From Chloroflexota bacterium (GTDB lineage Bacteria; Chloroflexota; Limnocylindria; Limnocylindrales; CSP1-4): DNA of 17,777 nt. A program made the translations under genes and the position numbers. The DNA is taken from the NCBI GenBank assembly GCA_021812735.1, contig JAKAMV010000106.1, positions 1 to 17,777 on the forward strand. The letters run 5' to 3'. The stretch's first letter is position 1, and each line of letters begins with the position of its first letter. Below, piece by piece: positions 6,570 through 12,857 of the stretch. Below the pieces are notes generated by a model that did not search any database, was not told the origin of the DNA, and saw only the letters and a list, made by a program, of their open reading frames with translations.

Positions 6570-8684
6570 TCAGCGGCCGGCGCGGTTCCGCGGCGGGGCC
6601 GGGAGCCGGTGCTCACCCCTCACCAGGTAGTGCGCGAACCAGTCGCGCACCTGGACCAGGTTCTCGGCGCGGCGGAACGGCGTGCCCGACCGCGTGAGCT
6701 CGTGGCTCTCGTCGGGGACGCGCATGAGCCGCACCGGCCGCCGCAGCGAGCGCAGGACCGTGAACAGCATCTCGGCCTGGCCGATGGTGCACCGCAGGTC
6801 GTGCTCGGCATGCTGGATCAGCAGCGGCGTGCGGACGTTCTTGGCCAGCGAGATGGGCGAGATCGACCAGAAGTAGGACGGGTCCTCCCACGGCAGGCGC
6901 CCGAACTCGATCTCCGCCCACTCCCCGCCCGAGATGTCCCCGGTGAGGAACAGCGTGCCCATGTCCACGACCGAGCGGCAGGTGACCGCGGCCCTGAAGC
7001 GGTCGGTGCGCCCCACGATCCAGTTGGTCAGGTAGCCGCCGTACGAGCCGCCGGTGACGCCGAGCCGCTCGGGGTCCGCGAGGCCGTCAGCCAGCACCTG
7101 GTCCACGCCGGCCATCACGTCGGCCATGGGCCCGTCGCCCCAGTCGCCGAGGTTGGCACGGTTGAACGCCTCCCCGTACCCCTCGGAGCCGCGCGGGTTC
7201 GAGGCCAGCACGGACACGCCCGCGCCCGCCAGGACCTGCCACTCGAGCACGGGGCTCCAGCCGTACAGCGTGTGCGGCCCGCCGTGGATCTCGAGCGCCA
7301 TGGGCCGGGCGCCATCGCCGGCCGGGTACAGCCAACCCTGGATGCGCCGCCCGTCGCTGTCCCACCAGCGCTCCAGCGGCTCCACCCAGGCGATCTCGCC
7401 CTGGGCCTCCGCGTTGAGCGCGGACACGGCGCGCGGGGTGCGCGTCCCGTCGGGCGCCTCGTCGAGGACGTGCACCTCCGGTAGCCGCGTCGCCGCCGAC
7501 ACCACGGCGGCGAGGACGTCGCGCCCGCCCGCGGCCACCGCATCCCAGCCGGACAGGTAGTGGTGGCCCGAGGTCAGCCGCGTCGGCTTGGCCCCACCGG
7601 CGAGCGGGACGCGCCACAGCTCGTAGCTGCCCCGGAACGGCGCAGCGAACAGCAGCCCCGTGCCGTCGGCCGTCGGCCACAGGCGGTGCGGCTCGCCGAT
7701 CGTGATGTCGCTGGTCATCGCCGCGTCGGGCTTGAGCTCGCACCCGGCCAGCAGGTCCGTGCCCGCGCCGGCCTCGGACCCGTCCGCCGCGAATCGCCAG
7801 ATGCCCGTCCGGAACCCCACCCGGGGGAATCGGTCGCCGAGGGCGATGATGAAAGCGCCGTCGCGCGTCCAGGTCGGGCGCCAGAACGAGGCGTCGGCGC
7901 CACCGGCAACGGTGGTCTGTCGGCCCGTCGCCACGTCCACCGTGAACAGGGAGCTGCGGCCGTGGATGTCCGGAGCGGCGTGGCGGTTGGCCGCGAACGC
8001 GATCCGCGTCCCGTCCGGCGACCAGGCGATGTCGCTCTCCGGCGTCGGCCCGGCAACCAGCGGCCGCGCCTCGCCGGTGGTCGCGTCCACCAGCCAGACG
8101 TGGGCGTCCTTGTCGTCGATGAACCCCGCGCCGTTGTACTGGTAGCCGAGCTTGTCGATGTAGCGGTAGTCCGACAGCGGCGTCTCGCCGGGCTTGGGCG
8201 GCGCGGGCCGGCCGCGACGGCGCGCGTCGGCCGTCGGGGTGGCGCCGAGTGACGCGGTCAGCACGGCCAGCTGCGTCCCGTCCGGCGACCAGGCGAAGCC
8301 CGACACGCCGCGCGGCAGGTCAGTCAGGCGGCGGGCCTCGCCGCCGTCGAGCGGGAGCAGGTGGACCTGCGACGCGTCCTGGCGGTCCTTCGCCGCCTCG
8401 CGCTCGGGCTCCTCCTCCACGTTGGTGCGCCGGTCGGAGAGGAACGCCAGGGTCCGGCCGTCGGGCGCGAAGCGCGGGTGCGCGTCCGAGCGGGGCCCGT
8501 AGGTCAGCCGACGCGCAGGTGCGGACCCGTCGGCCGGCGCCAGCCAGACCGCGGTGCGGTAGCCGTCCTTGCCAACGGCGGACCGGGTCACGGTGAAGGC
8601 CACCCGCCGGCCATCGGGGGCGAGCTGCGGGTCCGTGGGAACCTGCAGGCGGTAGAGGTCGTCGGGCTGCGCAGGGCGGGGCAC
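6570..8684 (-). CDS. S9 family peptidase (acylaminoacyl-peptidase / DPP-IV-like), 704 aa
   Basis: A larger serine peptidase with an N-terminal beta-propeller (about 5-440) and a C-terminal hydrolase domain (about 445-690). Seen, numbered from GTG 8684: propeller blades marked by APDGR, SPDGT and SPDGTRIAF; the oxyanion region LEIHGGPHTLYGWSP (464-478); Ser547 in VTGGSYGGYLTNW; Asp629 in QHAEHDLRC; His661 in VPDESHELTRSG. The triad is complete and the last motif is typical of the S9C group. The ATG at 8792 would add a low-complexity stretch; the GTG at 8684 has an excellent RBS and directly precedes the conserved start of homology (PDDLYRLQVPTDPQLAPDG). There is no signal peptide, so it is probably cytosolic. 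It resembles the peptidase at 3185-5011 only at family level. Natural substrates are unknown. Confidence 0.94.
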   Translation of the reverse strand: MPRPAQPDDLYRLQVPTDPQLAPDGRRVAFTVTRSAVGKDGYRTAVWLAPADGSAPARRLTYGPRSDAHPRFAPDGRTLAFLSDRRTNVEEEPEREAAKDRQDASQVHLLPLDGGEARRLTDLPRGVSGFAWSPDGTQLAVLTASLGATPTADARRRGRPAPPKPGETPLSDYRYIDKLGYQYNGAGFIDDKDAHVWLVDATTGEARPLVAGPTPESDIAWSPDGTRIAFAANRHAAPDIHGRSSLFTVDVATGRQTTVAGGADASFWRPTWTRDGAFIIALGDRFPRVGFRTGIWRFAADGSEAGAGTDLLAGCELKPDAAMTSDITIGEPHRLWPTADGTGLLFAAPFRGSYELWRVPLAGGAKPTRLTSGHHYLSGWDAVAAGGRDVLAAVVSAATRLPEVHVLDEAPDGTRTPRAVSALNAEAQGEIAWVEPLERWWDSDGRRIQGWLYPAGDGARPMALEIHGGPHTLYGWSPVLEWQVLAGAGVSVLASNPRGSEGYGEAFNRANLGDWGDGPMADVMAGVDQVLADGLADPERLGVTGGSYGGYLTNWIVGRTDRFRAAVTCRSVVDMGTLFLTGDISGGEWAEIEFGRLPWEDPSYFWSISPISLAKNVRTPLLIQHAEHDLRCTIGQAEMLFTVLRSLRRPVRLMRVPDESHELTRSGTPFRRAENLVQVRDWFAHYLVRGEHRLPAPPRNRAGR

Positions 8685-8689
8685 GGGGT

Positions 8690-8694
8690 CCTCC
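8690..8694 (-). promoter_or_regulatory. Strong Shine-Dalgarno deciding the S9 peptidase start
   Basis: GGAGG on the - strand, five bases before the GTG at 8684. It favours that start over the in-frame ATG at 8792 and contrasts with the leaderless pattern elsewhere in this window. Confidence 0.75.
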
Positions 8695-8748
8695 GAAGTG
8701 CACGGGGCGCGCGAAACCGGCTCGGACGGGCCGGCGGGATGTGCCGTC

Positions 8749-8772
8749 AGTCTAGCCCGGGCCGATGCCCGG
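8749..8772 (-). promoter_or_regulatory. Putative promoter with overlapping inverted repeat upstream of the S9 peptidase
   Basis: On the - strand, TAGACT (8749-8754) is a good -10 candidate about 55 bases before the RBS. Immediately upstream lies a perfect inverted repeat, CCGGGC-4-GCCCGG (8757-8772), inside the -10/-35 spacer region. It could be an operator, or the terminator of the transporter operon ending at 8841. No T-run follows it and no -35 hexamer is obvious. The 156-bp gap holds nothing else I can support. Confidence 0.4.
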
Positions 8773-8840
8773 CCGACGGCCGACGGCGCCATGGCGGACC
8801 TGCTGTCGCCACGCGCTCCAGCCGGCGCTCCCGCGCGCCG

Positions 8841-10148
8841 CTATCCGCCCCGGATCGCCCGCCAGAAGACCCGCGGCGAGGGCGGCTGCCCGTACATCAC
8901 CACACCGGCGCGGTACACGCGGATGGCGAACAGGGCCACCAGCGGGACGGTCAGCGCCAGCAGCCCCAGCGACAGCGCCAGCTCCCAGGCCTCCACCCGC
9001 CCCACCGCCAGCCGCGACATCATGACGAACGGGCTCCACAGCGGCACGTACGAGGCCACCCGGATGACCGGCGAGTTGCTGCCCGAGAGCGCCAGGACCG
9101 CAGGGAAGTAGCCCGCCACCGCGGGAATGGACAGGGGCAGCGCCACCGTCTGGAGGTCCTCCTCGCGCGACAGCAGTGAGCCCGCCGCCGCGTACAGCGA
9201 CGCGTACAGCGCAAACCCCAGCACGAAGTAGACGACGAAACCCAGCAGCAGCCCGGGGGACAGAGCGCCCAGCGAGGCGCCCGCGCCCGAATCTGGCCCG
9301 AGCAGCGCGTCGCCGATCCGGCCCGAGGTCACCAGGGCGAGGAGGGCCGGCACCAGCACCAGGCCCACCTGGGTCAGGCCCGCCAGGCCGATCCCGAGGA
9401 TCTTGCCCGCCACCAGCTGCCCGGCCGTGGCGGCGGAGATGAGCAGCTCCATGACCCGGCTGGACTTCTCCGCCACGACCCCCGACGCCACCCACAGCCC
9501 GTAGAACACGAGGGTGAGGAACGAGAGCACCACGAGCACGATGCCCACGATCCGACGGCTCGCGTAATCGGCCGCGTCGAAGGCAGCTCCGCCGGCCGCG
9601 CCACTGGCGGCGTCGCCGGCATCGGCCACGCTGAACGAGGGCGCGACGAAGGGTCGCGTGGCGCCGGGGTTCGCCCTGGTCCAGTCGAGCACGCCGACCG
9701 CGAACGCGCCCACCTGGAGGAGCTGCGCCTTGTCCGACGCCAGCGCGCCGACGCTGAAGACGTTGAACACGAGACCGCCATCGGCGCCGCGCGCGATTCG
9801 CACGGCCGCCACCAGCCGACCGTCCGTCACCGCGCTCGCCGCCGCGACCGCGTCCCCATACACCGTGAAGGCGAACGTCGCGGTGCCGCCGCTCCCCGCC
9901 TGGCCGTTCAGCACGGTGCCCATCGTGCCGGCGGCCGCCGAGGCCAGCCCGGGCTCCGCCGCGCTGACGGCGATGCCCAGGACCGTCGCCCGGTCGGCCA
10001 GCCGCACCGCGAGCGGGATCAGCGCCACGGCCACGCCCAGCGCGCCGAGCAGGATCGTCGAGGCCACGAACGCCCGCGAGCGCGTGCGCTCCGCGAACTC
10101 CCGCCGGGCGACCAGCCAGATGTTGCGGACGGTCGCCCCGCTGCTCAC
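8841..10148 (-). CDS. ABC-2 type transporter permease, NatB-like
   Basis: A 435-residue integral membrane subunit of an ABC exporter. Seen: an N-terminal helix at about 26-48 after VARREFAERTRSRAF; a large extracytoplasmic domain at about 50-197; then hydrophobic segments at about 198-221, 248-274, 298-323, 337-355 and 387-411. The motif VVAEKSSRVMELLISA (224-239) after the second helix is the hallmark of NatB/YhaP permeases. The start is the GTG at 10148, which overlaps the ATPase stop by 4 bases (GTGA), so translation is probably coupled. The B. subtilis relative exports sodium, and others export drugs or peptides; the substrate here is unknown. The extracellular loop is Ala/Gly-rich, as expected from local base composition. 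A long upstream extension of this frame is a shadow of the ATPase gene. Confidence 0.92.
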   Translation of the reverse strand: MSSGATVRNIWLVARREFAERTRSRAFVASTILLGALGVAVALIPLAVRLADRATVLGIAVSAAEPGLASAAAGTMGTVLNGQAGSGGTATFAFTVYGDAVAAASAVTDGRLVAAVRIARGADGGLVFNVFSVGALASDKAQLLQVGAFAVGVLDWTRANPGATRPFVAPSFSVADAGDAASGAAGGAAFDAADYASRRIVGIVLVVLSFLTLVFYGLWVASGVVAEKSSRVMELLISAATAGQLVAGKILGIGLAGLTQVGLVLVPALLALVTSGRIGDALLGPDSGAGASLGALSPGLLLGFVVYFVLGFALYASLYAAAGSLLSREEDLQTVALPLSIPAVAGYFPAVLALSGSNSPVIRVASYVPLWSPFVMMSRLAVGRVEAWELALSLGLLALTVPLVALFAIRVYRAGVVMYGQPPSPRVFWRAIRGG

Positions 10149-11092
10149 GAGCCGTCCCCCAGTCCGGGCGCCAGGTGCAGCTCCTGCTCGGCCGGCCGGC
10201 CGACCCGGTCGATGAACACCTGCTCGAGCGACGGGTCCGCCACCTCGAAGTGCAGGACCCGGGCGCCGGCGCCCACCGCGGCGGCCAGGACGGCCTCCGG
10301 CTCCAGGCCACCCTCGAGCTCCACGGTGGTCCGGTCCATGCCCGCCTGGATGACCCTCGCTCCGGGCACGCGGGCGAGCCACGGCATGCGGTGGTCCCCG
10401 GCGACGGAGATGCGCACCATCCGGCGCCCGGTGGAGCGGCGGACATCCCGCAGCGGGCCGCCGGCCACCACGCGCCCGCGGTCCACGATGGCCACGGCCT
10501 CGCACAGCGCCTCGGCCACCTCCATCTGGTGCGTGGAGAAGACCACGGTGCGGCCGCGGTCGCGCAGCTCCAGGAACGCCTCGCGCAGGAGCGCCACGTT
10601 GACCGGGTCGAGCCCCGTGAACGGCTCGTCCATGAGCAGGACGGCAGGCTCGTGGAGGACGGCGGCGATGAACTGGGCCTTCTGCTGGTTGCCCTTGGAC
10701 AGCTGCTCGGCCCGGCGCCCGGCGAGGTCCTCGGCGCGGAACCGGCGCAGCCAGGCGAGCGCCTCCCGCCGGGCGCGGTCGGGCGGCATGCCGTGGAGCC
10801 CGGCGAAGAAGACCAGCTGGTCGAGCACGCGCATTCGCGGGTACAGCCCGCGCTCCTCCGGCAGGTACCCGAACGTCGAGCGCGGCAGGCGACGGCTCTC
10901 GGTGCCCCGCCAGGTCACCGTGCCCGCGTCGGCCTCCAGGACCCCGAGCGCGATCCGCATCGTCGTGGTCTTGCCGGCGCCGTTGGCGCCCAGGAACCCG
11001 AAGACCTGGCCGGGGGCGACCTCGAACGCCAGGCCGTCGAGCGCGACGACAGGCCCGAACCGCTTGTGGAGACCGTCCACCACGAGCACCAT
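10145..11092 (-). CDS. ABC transporter ATP-binding protein, NatA-like
   Basis: A 315-residue cytoplasmic ATPase that drives the permease encoded immediately downstream. Seen: Walker A GANGAGKTT (35-43); Q-loop region YLPEERGLYP (76-85); a signature LSKGNQQK (131-138), the variant typical of NatA-type exporters (usually LSKGMQQK); Walker B VLLMDEPFTGLDP (151-163); switch His188 in FSTHQM. The C-terminal tail (about 225-300) matches the DUF4162-type extension, ending DPSLEQVFIDRVG. All catalytic motifs are intact. The start at ATG 11092 lies 8 bases after a TATGCT -10 element, suggesting a leaderless mRNA. The gene is first in a two-gene operon and divergent from the gene at 11145. The ligand cannot be deduced; multidrug, sodium or peptide export are all compatible. 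Confidence 0.95.
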   Translation of the reverse strand: MVLVVDGLHKRFGPVVALDGLAFEVAPGQVFGFLGANGAGKTTTMRIALGVLEADAGTVTWRGTESRRLPRSTFGYLPEERGLYPRMRVLDQLVFFAGLHGMPPDRARREALAWLRRFRAEDLAGRRAEQLSKGNQQKAQFIAAVLHEPAVLLMDEPFTGLDPVNVALLREAFLELRDRGRTVVFSTHQMEVAEALCEAVAIVDRGRVVAGGPLRDVRRSTGRRMVRISVAGDHRMPWLARVPGARVIQAGMDRTTVELEGGLEPEAVLAAAVGAGARVLHFEVADPSLEQVFIDRVGRPAEQELHLAPGLGDGS

Positions 11093-11100
11093 GCGCCGCG

Positions 11101-11106
11101 AGCATA
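11101..11106 (-). promoter_or_regulatory. -10 element (TATGCT) of a leaderless promoter for the ABC operon
   Basis: TATGCT on the - strand ends 8 bases before the ATG at 11092. The surrounding CCCGGGCGG and CGC match the deoC promoter apart from one inserted G. Confidence 0.5.
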
Positions 11107-11116
11107 GCCGCCCGGG

Positions 11117-11128
11117 AGGCGGCCGCCT
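11117..11128. promoter_or_regulatory. Perfect 12-bp palindrome between divergent genes
   Basis: AGGCGGCCGCCT lies in the 52-bp gap between the divergent starts at 11092 (-) and 11145 (+). It sits about 10 bases upstream of the TATGCT element and close to a weak -10-like CACGAT (11133-11138) facing right. It is suitably placed for a dimeric regulator of both promoters, but it could be chance in such GC-rich DNA. Confidence 0.35.
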
Positions 11129-11144
11129 GTGGCACGATCGGGCC

Positions 11145-11567
11145 ATGGGCCCGGACCTCCTGCTGGCCATCGCGGCCGCGCTCGTCGCGATGTGGCTCGC
11201 GTGCCTCGCTCTGTTCTGGCTCGCCCGGCCCAAGGGCGTCCCGGCGCGCGCGGTCGTCGCCGCCATTCCCGACCTGCTGCGCCTGCTGCGCGGCCTGGTC
11301 GCGGATCCCACGGTCCCGCTGGACGTGCGGATCGTCCTGGTGGGCCTCGTGGCCTGGATCGTCTCGCCGCTCGACCTGATTCCTGAGTTCATCCCGGTGC
11401 TCGGCCCGGTCGACGACGTGGTGGTGGCCGTGGCGGCCCTGCGCTACGTGCGCTGGCGGGTGGGCCTGCCGGGGCTGCGAACCCGGTGGCGCGGCTCGGA
11501 CGCGAGCTGGGAGCTGGTCGCGAGGCTCGTCGGCGGCGGGGCGGGGCCGGGCCGGGGGCCGGAGTAG
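11145..11567 (+). CDS. DUF1232 (YkvA-like) membrane protein
   Basis: A 140-residue protein. An N-terminal hydrophobic helix (about 4-27, LLLAIAAALVAMWLACLALFW region) anchors it in the membrane. A DUF1232 segment at about 62-100 carries the diagnostic pattern SPLDLIPEFIPVLGPVDDVV (74-93). The C-terminus is Arg- and Gly-rich. The biochemical role of DUF1232 is not established; it is found in small membrane-associated proteins. The ATG at 11145 is preceded by CACGAT six bases upstream and has no Shine-Dalgarno, so it may also be leaderless. It heads a run of four tightly spaced genes and is divergent from the ABC exporter. The family call is firm; the function is unknown. Confidence 0.82.
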   Translation: MGPDLLLAIAAALVAMWLACLALFWLARPKGVPARAVVAAIPDLLRLLRGLVADPTVPLDVRIVLVGLVAWIVSPLDLIPEFIPVLGPVDDVVVAVAALRYVRWRVGLPGLRTRWRGSDASWELVARLVGGGAGPGRGPE

Positions 11568-11570
11568 GAT
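11565..11570 (+). promoter_or_regulatory. Possible -10 element (TAGGAT) overlapping the DUF1232 stop codon
   Basis: TAGGAT begins with the TAG stop of the upstream gene and ends seven bases before the ATG at 11578. This is the same spacing as the other leaderless candidates. It could give the DUF971 gene its own start inside the operon. Confidence 0.35.
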
Positions 11571-11577
11571 TCGGCCC

Positions 11578-11991
11578 ATGCAGGACAACCCCCGAACCCG
11601 GCCCCTCCGTTTCGACGCCGACCGTGCGGCCGGCACCCTCCGCATCGAGTGGGCGGACGGGCACCAGAGCGCCTATGACGCCGTCACGCTGCGCTGGCTG
11701 TGCCCGTGCGCCTACTGCCGCGGCGAGGCCGGCGAGCCCGGCTGGCTGGACTCCAACCCGACCCTCACGCCGGACCAGACCAAGCTGGTGGACCTCGTGC
11801 TGGTCGGGAACTACGCGATCCAGCCCACCTGGGGCGACGGGCACGACTCGGGGTTCCACTCCTACGACCTGCTCCGCGAGCAGTGTCCGTGCGAGTCCTG
11901 CACCGCTGAGCGCGCCCGCCGCCAGGCGGACGCCGGGGGTGGGCCGGCGGAGACCGCCGGCGAGCGTCACTGGCATGGAGGCAACCGATGA
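11578..11991 (+). CDS. DUF971 (gamma-butyrobetaine hydroxylase-like N-terminal domain) protein with two CPCxxC motifs
   Basis: A 137-residue cytosolic protein. The DUF971 fold is recognised from LRIEWADGHQSAY (21-33), LRWLCPCAYCRGE (38-50) and GDGHDSGFHSYDLLREQ (86-102). Cysteines at 42, 44 and 47 form CPCAYC; a second set at 103, 105 and 108 forms CPCESC just after the domain's typical end. The first motif is usual for the family. Having both suggests six thiols around a metal or iron-sulfur site (inference). Related domains occur at the start of gamma-butyrobetaine hydroxylase and attached to Mrp/ApbC-type proteins. The tail (HWHGGNR) is also His-rich. The gene starts 10 bases after the DUF1232 gene and overlaps the next gene by ATGA. 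Function is unproven. Confidence 0.85.
   Translation: MQDNPRTRPLRFDADRAAGTLRIEWADGHQSAYDAVTLRWLCPCAYCRGEAGEPGWLDSNPTLTPDQTKLVDLVLVGNYAIQPTWGDGHDSGFHSYDLLREQCPCESCTAERARRQADAGGGPAETAGERHWHGGNR
11977..11981 (+). promoter_or_regulatory. Ribosome binding site of the ybjQ-like gene
   Basis: GGAGG six bases before the ATG at 11988, within the 3' end of the DUF971 gene. It fixes the start and supports coupled translation. Confidence 0.65.
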
Positions 11992-12332
11992 TCATCGCGA
12001 CCGCACCGTTCATCGCCGGGCACCGCGTCGTCGAGACCAAGGGCCAGGTCTTCGGCCTGGTGGTCCGCAGCCGCGGTCTGGGCGGCAACCTCATGGCCGG
12101 CCTGCGCTCGATCGCGGGCGGCGAGATCCACGAGTACACCAGCCTGCTCGAGGACACGCGGCGCCAGGCGATCGACCGGATGGTCCAGAACGCGGCGATG
12201 GTCGGCGCCAACGCGGTCATCTCGATGCGCTTCGACTCGTCGGAGCTGGCCGGCACGATGTCCGAGATCGTGGCCTACGGGACGGCGGTCGTGGTGGAGG
12301 CGGACGCCGGGGCAGCGCAGCCCGGCGAGTGA
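11988..12332 (+). CDS. YbjQ / UPF0145 family protein
   Basis: A 114-residue soluble protein matching the UPF0145 (DUF74) family across its whole length. Seen: the N-terminal VVETKGQVFGLVVRSRGLGGN (15-35 region), then a central helix with GLRSIAGGEIHEYTSLLEDTRRQAIDRM (38-65 region), and the closing ANAVISMRFDSSEL (74-87) and VAYGTAVVVE (95-104). Family members form small pentameric rings and have been called putative heavy-metal-binding domains, but no activity is established. It overlaps the DUF971 gene by 4 bases at its start and the following membrane-protein gene by 4 bases at its end. The three are therefore very likely one transcript and translationally coupled. Confidence 0.88.
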   Translation: MIIATAPFIAGHRVVETKGQVFGLVVRSRGLGGNLMAGLRSIAGGEIHEYTSLLEDTRRQAIDRMVQNAAMVGANAVISMRFDSSELAGTMSEIVAYGTAVVVEADAGAAQPGE

Positions 12333-12688
12333 CCGTGGGCGTGACGCTGGCCCGGGCGCTCATCGGCGGGCTTGGCGTGCTGCTCATGGCGGGCGGGATC
12401 GCCCTCATGGCGGTCCCCGGCGGGGGCGGGGGCCTCGGCGCGGCGCTCTGGCTGTTCGTGCCCGGGGCCATCCTGCTCGCCGCCGTCCTGCTCGAGCGGA
12501 CCCGCTACCGGTCGCTGCACGCGGAGCGCACGGGCGACGGCCACGGACCGGGCGGCGGCGAGCCGGCGCGGCCCGACGGCCGCTTCCGGCCAACCGACGA
12601 GCGCTTCGTGGACCCGACCACGGGCGTCCGGATGCGGGTCTGGGTGGACCCGGCCACGGGCGACCGGCGATACGTGGCGGACGCCTGA
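12329..12688 (+). CDS. Small hypothetical membrane protein with a duplicated VDPxTG motif
   Basis: A 119-residue protein I do not recognise by name. It has two predicted transmembrane helices (about 6-29 and 36-55) with a short Gly-rich turn, then a cytosolic or exposed hydrophilic tail. The tail ends in two copies of an 11-residue motif, VDPTTGVRMRV (94-104) and VDPATGDRRYV (106-116). The underlying DNA repeats (12608-12631 and 12644-12667) agree at 22 of 24 bases, which points to an internal duplication. I chose the GTG at 12329 because it overlaps the preceding stop (GTGA); in-frame GTGs at 12335 and 12341 are alternatives and no clear RBS separates them. It is the last gene of the four-gene run. 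Short tails of this kind may bind peptides or nucleic acid, but nothing proves it. Confidence 0.65.
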   Translation: MTVGVTLARALIGGLGVLLMAGGIALMAVPGGGGGLGAALWLFVPGAILLAAVLLERTRYRSLHAERTGDGHGPGGGEPARPDGRFRPTDERFVDPTTGVRMRVWVDPATGDRRYVADA

Positions 12689-12714
12689 CCGCCGCGAGGC
12701 GCAGCGAGCCAGGG

Positions 12715-12733
12715 CGCTTCGGCCCCGGAAGCG
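12715..12733. terminator. Hairpin after the four-gene run
   Basis: CGCTTC (12715-12720) and GAAGCG (12728-12733) can pair around a 7-base loop, 27 bases after the last stop codon. No T-run follows, so it could be an intrinsic terminator of reduced type or a 3'-end stabiliser. Confidence 0.35.
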
Positions 12734-12750
12734 ACCGCCGTCCGGGCCTC

Positions 12751-12778
12751 TTGGGTGCTCGCGCACGCGTGGTATGCT
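12751..12778 (+). promoter_or_regulatory. Sigma-70-like promoter of ppk1
   Basis: TTGGGT (12751-12756) and TATGCT (12773-12778) are separated by 16 bases. This is the only promoter in the window with a recognisable -35. Transcription would start near 12785, giving a leader of about 73 bases before ppk1. Confidence 0.55.
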
Positions 12779-12784
12779 CCGGCA

Positions 12785-12857
12785 CCCCGATCTCGGGACC
12801 GGGGAGGCGTCCCGGCGCGCGCTGCGGACAGCCCCCCCGACGCCAGCACGAGGACCC
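12785..12857 (+). promoter_or_regulatory. ppk1 leader with two mutually exclusive hairpins and RBS
   Basis: CCCG (12786-12789) can pair with CGGG (12794-12797). The same CGGG is part of CGGGAC (12794-12799), which can instead pair with GTCCCG (12809-12814). The two folds exclude each other. A GAGGA RBS at 12850-12854 lies 3 bases before the ATG. I recognise no known riboswitch. Confidence 0.3.

Noticed and set aside
4426..6630. 734-codon + strand frame crossing the repeat array and deoC
   Set aside because: It runs through the peptidase C-terminus, noncoding repeats and antisense to deoC. Its composition is Arg/Gly/Ala-rich throughout.
8685..8792. N-terminal extension of the second S9 peptidase to the ATG at 8792
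   Set aside because: The extra 36 residues are low complexity, would overlie the likely promoter, and the GTG at 8684 has a GGAGG five bases upstream.
10149..11645. N-terminal extension of the permease frame over the ATPase gene (934-codon frame)
   Set aside because: The extension is antisense or out of frame to real ATPase and DUF1232 coding sequence. The GTG at 10148 overlaps the ATPase stop in the usual coupled arrangement.
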